Shown here: positions 60,653-64,000 of the stretch, one piece after another | Layout: each line of letters opens with the position of its first letter | Position numbering within the stretch: the stretch's first letter is position 1 | DNA from: Sipunculus nudus | Taxonomy: Eukaryota > Annelida > Sipuncula > Golfingiida > Sipunculidae | Reading direction: 5' to 3' | Length of the DNA stretch: 64,000 nt | NCBI GenBank assembly: GCA_026874595.1 | Contig: CM049307.1 | Location: forward strand, 61,222,370 to 61,286,369 | Translations under genes and position numbers: made by a program | The notes under the pieces: model-generated | The model's input: only the letters and a program-made list of their open reading frames with translations | What the model was told of the DNA's origin: nothing | Database searches by the model: none

Positions 60653-61350
60653 GCCCATTACACAGTCGTCAGACTTATAGGCTGTTGGACTACAGGCCCT
60701 AGAAGCCCTAAACTGTAATCAGGATTTCTGTCTATCCATTCGTGTGGGTGTCTTATGGTGATCAGTTTTTTTTTCATCTGCTCGTCCGCCTTCCATGCTT
60801 ATTATCTTAATTATCTCAAGAACCGTTTGAGATATTGTCTTGTCTTGATTTATTTATTAAGATTGACTAACTGTCGGGCCAATAACAGGCTAGCTGACTA
60901 CATATCCTGGACCACCATGGCCAACATGGAGATCATTTGCACACGAGAAGCATATCTTAACATATGAGCAAAATGAGGCACAGCACAGCTCTAACAATAA
61001 AGCAAATATATATAGTAATTCCATTTTTCTCTAATAAGCCTGAAAATGCAACACGCATGGTGATCAGCAGCTTTAGCAAGCTGAACTCGGACCCTGTTAC
61101 TTAAACATTCAACTTCAACCATGAGCAAATCAGTAATTTATATTTTTAAAATTGACGCCTGTAGTGCATATACACACAGCTGATCTAGTTTTACAGGTAC
61201 AATACGACATATCAATGTTCTAATTTAACTATATAATAACTCTGTGTTCTGCATCATTCAGATTAAATATAAAACAGTTTCCATTCTATTAAATTAACAG
61301 TCATGCAAGACTAATATAAAAATGCATGCTTCACTTTAATATTGTAACTG

Positions 61351-61443
<93 letters not shown>
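61351..61443. repeat. (CT)n(TA)n compound microsatellite
   Basis: About 18 CT units then about 27 TA units. The apparent open frames here are translated repeat. Confidence 0.95.
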
Positions 61444-61447
<4 letters not shown>

Positions 61448-61681
61448 GGGGAAACCACAGTGACGAATGATATATAATGGTACCGATAGGTGGCAGCACA
61501 AACTAATAGGGCAGATATTTGTGAGGCAGTGATTGCAGACGATCCAAAAACATTTGACCTTTAATGTTAATTTATGAAAAGGGTCTGAAGTCCAGTCGTC
61601 AAACGTCACTCAAACATCTCGGTATTAGCTTGTGTAGCCCTATATAGTAAGTGCGCCAAATTTGCTTTGAGCACAGAATAT

Positions 61682-61725
61682 TACCAAGTGACCCATGGGC
61701 ATGACTCTCACCTGAAATTGACATT
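61682..61725 (+). mobile_element. Solo left end of the CCATGGG-palindrome element family
   Basis: ccaagtgacccatgggcatgactctcacctgaa matches the left ends at 12731 and 9731 with one base lost from the palindrome. No ACGG/hairpin right end is found downstream. Confidence 0.45.
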
Positions 61726-61999
61726 TATACAGGTGAAGCATGTGTTAGTTATTGATGTTATGATCCGGTAAAAAAAAAAATATTTGTTCAGGAACCTTGA
61801 ACTATGGGTAGAATGACTTCAAGAGTGCTCAAAATCATGTTTTTGTGCCCAAAGTCCTTAGAAAATAGGTAAGAGCAAGTAGATTTTACTACATCTTCAT
61901 GATTTTTTTTGCATGTCAGATCTCCACTTCTGATAAAATCTATGAATAGCTTGCCCTTCTTGCCCTGGTTTATGATTTTCTGACTCGGTTAAGATTAAA

Positions 62000-64000
62000 A
62001 ACGAATTGGTAACATTGTCATGACAGGCAGGTAAAACACAAACCGGGTTATGCTGGAAATTGTTTAAACTGTGGTAGGTTTCATATTTGTGGGGTTTATA
62101 TTTCGCGATTTTACTTTTTTTTCAGTATTTCGCAAGCGTTTATTTTTTGTGATCTCACAATACAAAAGACCTACCAAAAGTACAACTCTTATTAAATGAA
62201 TTAATTGTCTCAAATAATATATGTGTAAAATCATACCATTTGCACAGGGGAACATCAACTGATTGGAAATTATTATTCATTAAGTGCAGAAAATTTGAAA
62301 GATCTGATATCGGTTATAATTGGAATCTTTGAACATCAAGATCGATCTATTATTATTCATAATATCAGTCTTTTTACCTTTCAACTTGCCTTTGATAGGT
62401 TTATCAGATATCGCTAGAGGGCATCGCGGTTCGTGCGTGGACGGATTTTGCCTCATTTCCTGTGACCGTTCCTGGCTGTCCCTCCGTGAATCGACGTATT
62501 TTGACTCGTCAGTCATATGCATGCTGGCATTTTGTGTGGCTTTGATAATGGGACGTCTTACTCATGAGGGTTTTATTTTAGTGATAATTCCCCTTTTGAA
62601 AATTAAGCTTTTATGTCAGCCATGCAGTTTGTCACTTTCTGCTAATTCTATACTACCAGTTCTGAAAAGTATACATTATGTGATCAAAACAATACGTTTT
62701 TATGGGCAAATGAAGAATTTGTACGGTAGTGTGTTGTGAAATTCGACTTATAATATCCCATAAATATTATGTGTTCACCAAATGAATTTAATTATCAGAA
62801 TGGTAATGACTGCGAAAATATCCTTCAACCAAACTTGTGTCCCTCATATATATATAATGCATGGTTAAATTTATTCACCTAAATCTATTATGTTAAACAT
62901 GCACATTTAATTAATCTTGAAATTATGATACTAACTCTAGAAACCTGGCTATGAAAATGGATACAGGAATTCCTTTTATGCAAATTAATTATACACTTGA
63001 TTTTGATTATGCACTGCATTTGTATTCGAGGCATTAACAAAATTGAAATTATCAGCAAGAGTAAGCAATTTATATAAAATGTAGCAGACTATTCCCACAA
63101 ATACATCATTTAAATTATATGGACCAGTTTTCTATTCAAAGAAATATGCATCTACACCAACTGACCATGTTTTTAATAATACAAGATACAAGAACATGTG
63201 ATCAAAGATTAACTGTCAGGAACAAAGGGTTGATTATAATTCTTGACAAAACCAACAGAAAGATATCCAGTTTAAACTAATTTAAAGCATTTTATAAATT
63301 GCAGCTAGAAAGGTTCCTTGGTGATATTATACATTATAAATGTTTAAAATACAACTGTAATAAATGAGTATTAAATCATGAATCAGTATAAAAACTTATT
63401 AGGCTTATTCATTACAGACCTATTTGACATAATCCTGTGGCAAATAAACATAAGCATGCATAAAAACGTATGCGAAACTGTTTGTCGATATCTCTCAGTA
63501 TTGCTATGTGACCAGGAACACTTTGTTTGAAATCAGACCAGACAAGGCGATGGCCTAAAATACATGTAGTTCCACTTTGGTAATTAAAGATAGAGGTGTT
63601 CGGCAGAGACGCAGTTAGGACGAGAGCATGGCGGAAAACTAGGTAGGATCTTGAAGAGTGAGACGTAAATCTAATTACAGAGCCGGATAAGGTGTTGACA
63701 GCTGCCAGAATCCTTGCCGCCGTTCGGTAAATGTCATTACTATTTTGTAGGACAGCAGTTTTAGTGTAATGCTCTCGTTTATTGACCGTTAGAACAGATT
63801 TTTGCTATCTCGTTAGAAAGCATATGGTCGGTAGAGCCTTACTGACGTCAGCATTCCATTCAAGGTACACATGAGAGACCATCTGTAATTTTATCGTGAT
63901 AGGGAGTTGTAATGTGTATTCGACTAAGACTGTTGTCGTTAGGTAACTACATTAGACATCTGTGGATGTTAAGCGAGCTGAATGTATTCTGCTTGTAAGC
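62000..64000. other. No confirmed gene; possible first exon near the right edge
   Basis: A 139-codon open frame at 62320-62739 is hydrophobic and unlike any family I know. Near 63629 an ATGGCGGAAAAC start is stopped after four codons, and a plus-strand donor-like ttcg|gtaaatg is at about 63727. This could be the untranslated first exon of a gene beyond the window. Confidence 0.25.

Noticed and set aside
62320-62739. 139-codon plus-strand open frame
   Set aside because: Hydrophobic, low-complexity composition typical of translated AT-rich DNA; no recognisable domain, splice signals or repeat homologue. Could be reopened if RNA-seq covers it.

Overview
This is a eukaryotic nuclear window, AT-rich, with genes split by GT-AG introns and a very high load of non-autonomous mobile DNA. 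Two genes belong to animal-type families (an ICME-like esterase and a chondroitin GalNAc-transferase). The repeats (elements with tandem-repeat cores, ACGG microsatellites and hairpin ends) resemble the 'pearl'/Helitron-like elements described in bivalves, so my best inference is a lophotrochozoan, probably a bivalve mollusc. No species can be named from the sequence alone.

Layout. (1) 2.7-19.7 kb, minus strand: a six-exon gene for a membrane-anchored alpha/beta hydrolase, probably isoprenylcysteine methylesterase-like, 477 aa when assembled. All five coding introns have consensus splice sites and agreeing phase. Its large introns (9107-2950 and 17969-11491) are filled with nested repeat elements: tandem arrays with ~280-bp and ~336-bp units, both punctuated by the palindrome GGTGGCGCCACC. 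A non-coding first exon may lie at about 21.7 kb. (2) 21.8-27.5 kb: intergenic, with microsatellites, a ~300-bp tandem duplication and long inverted repeats. (3) 27.56-41.73 kb: a segmental triplication. Units A, B and C share colinear sequence. B and C begin with a MITE fused to the last ~190 bp of the coding exon of the gene that is intact only at 40.86-41.78 kb. (4) 40.86-41.78 kb, plus strand: a 304-aa single-pass membrane protein of unknown function. (5) 44.9-45.7 kb: a duplicated candidate promoter/first exon. (6) 46.2-48.4 kb, minus strand: a chondroitin N-acetylgalactosaminyltransferase (CSGALNACT family), two coding exons, 495 aa, with a candidate 5' non-coding exon near 53.9-54.2 kb. 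(7) 49-64 kb: mostly mobile-element and intergenic DNA, including a 2.49-kb CAG-ended transposon whose target-site duplication can be checked against an empty-site paralogue at 1.95 kb, and a pearl/Helitron-like element with a terminal hairpin at 58.9 kb.

The three genes have no evident pathway link: a membrane esterase, an orphan single-pass membrane protein and a Golgi glycosyltransferase of chondroitin sulphate synthesis. The most unusual content is the repeat architecture. One perfect palindrome punctuates two otherwise different arrays, one element type sits at the same position in two repeat units, and the triplication records gene decay and homopolymer/microsatellite birth side by side.
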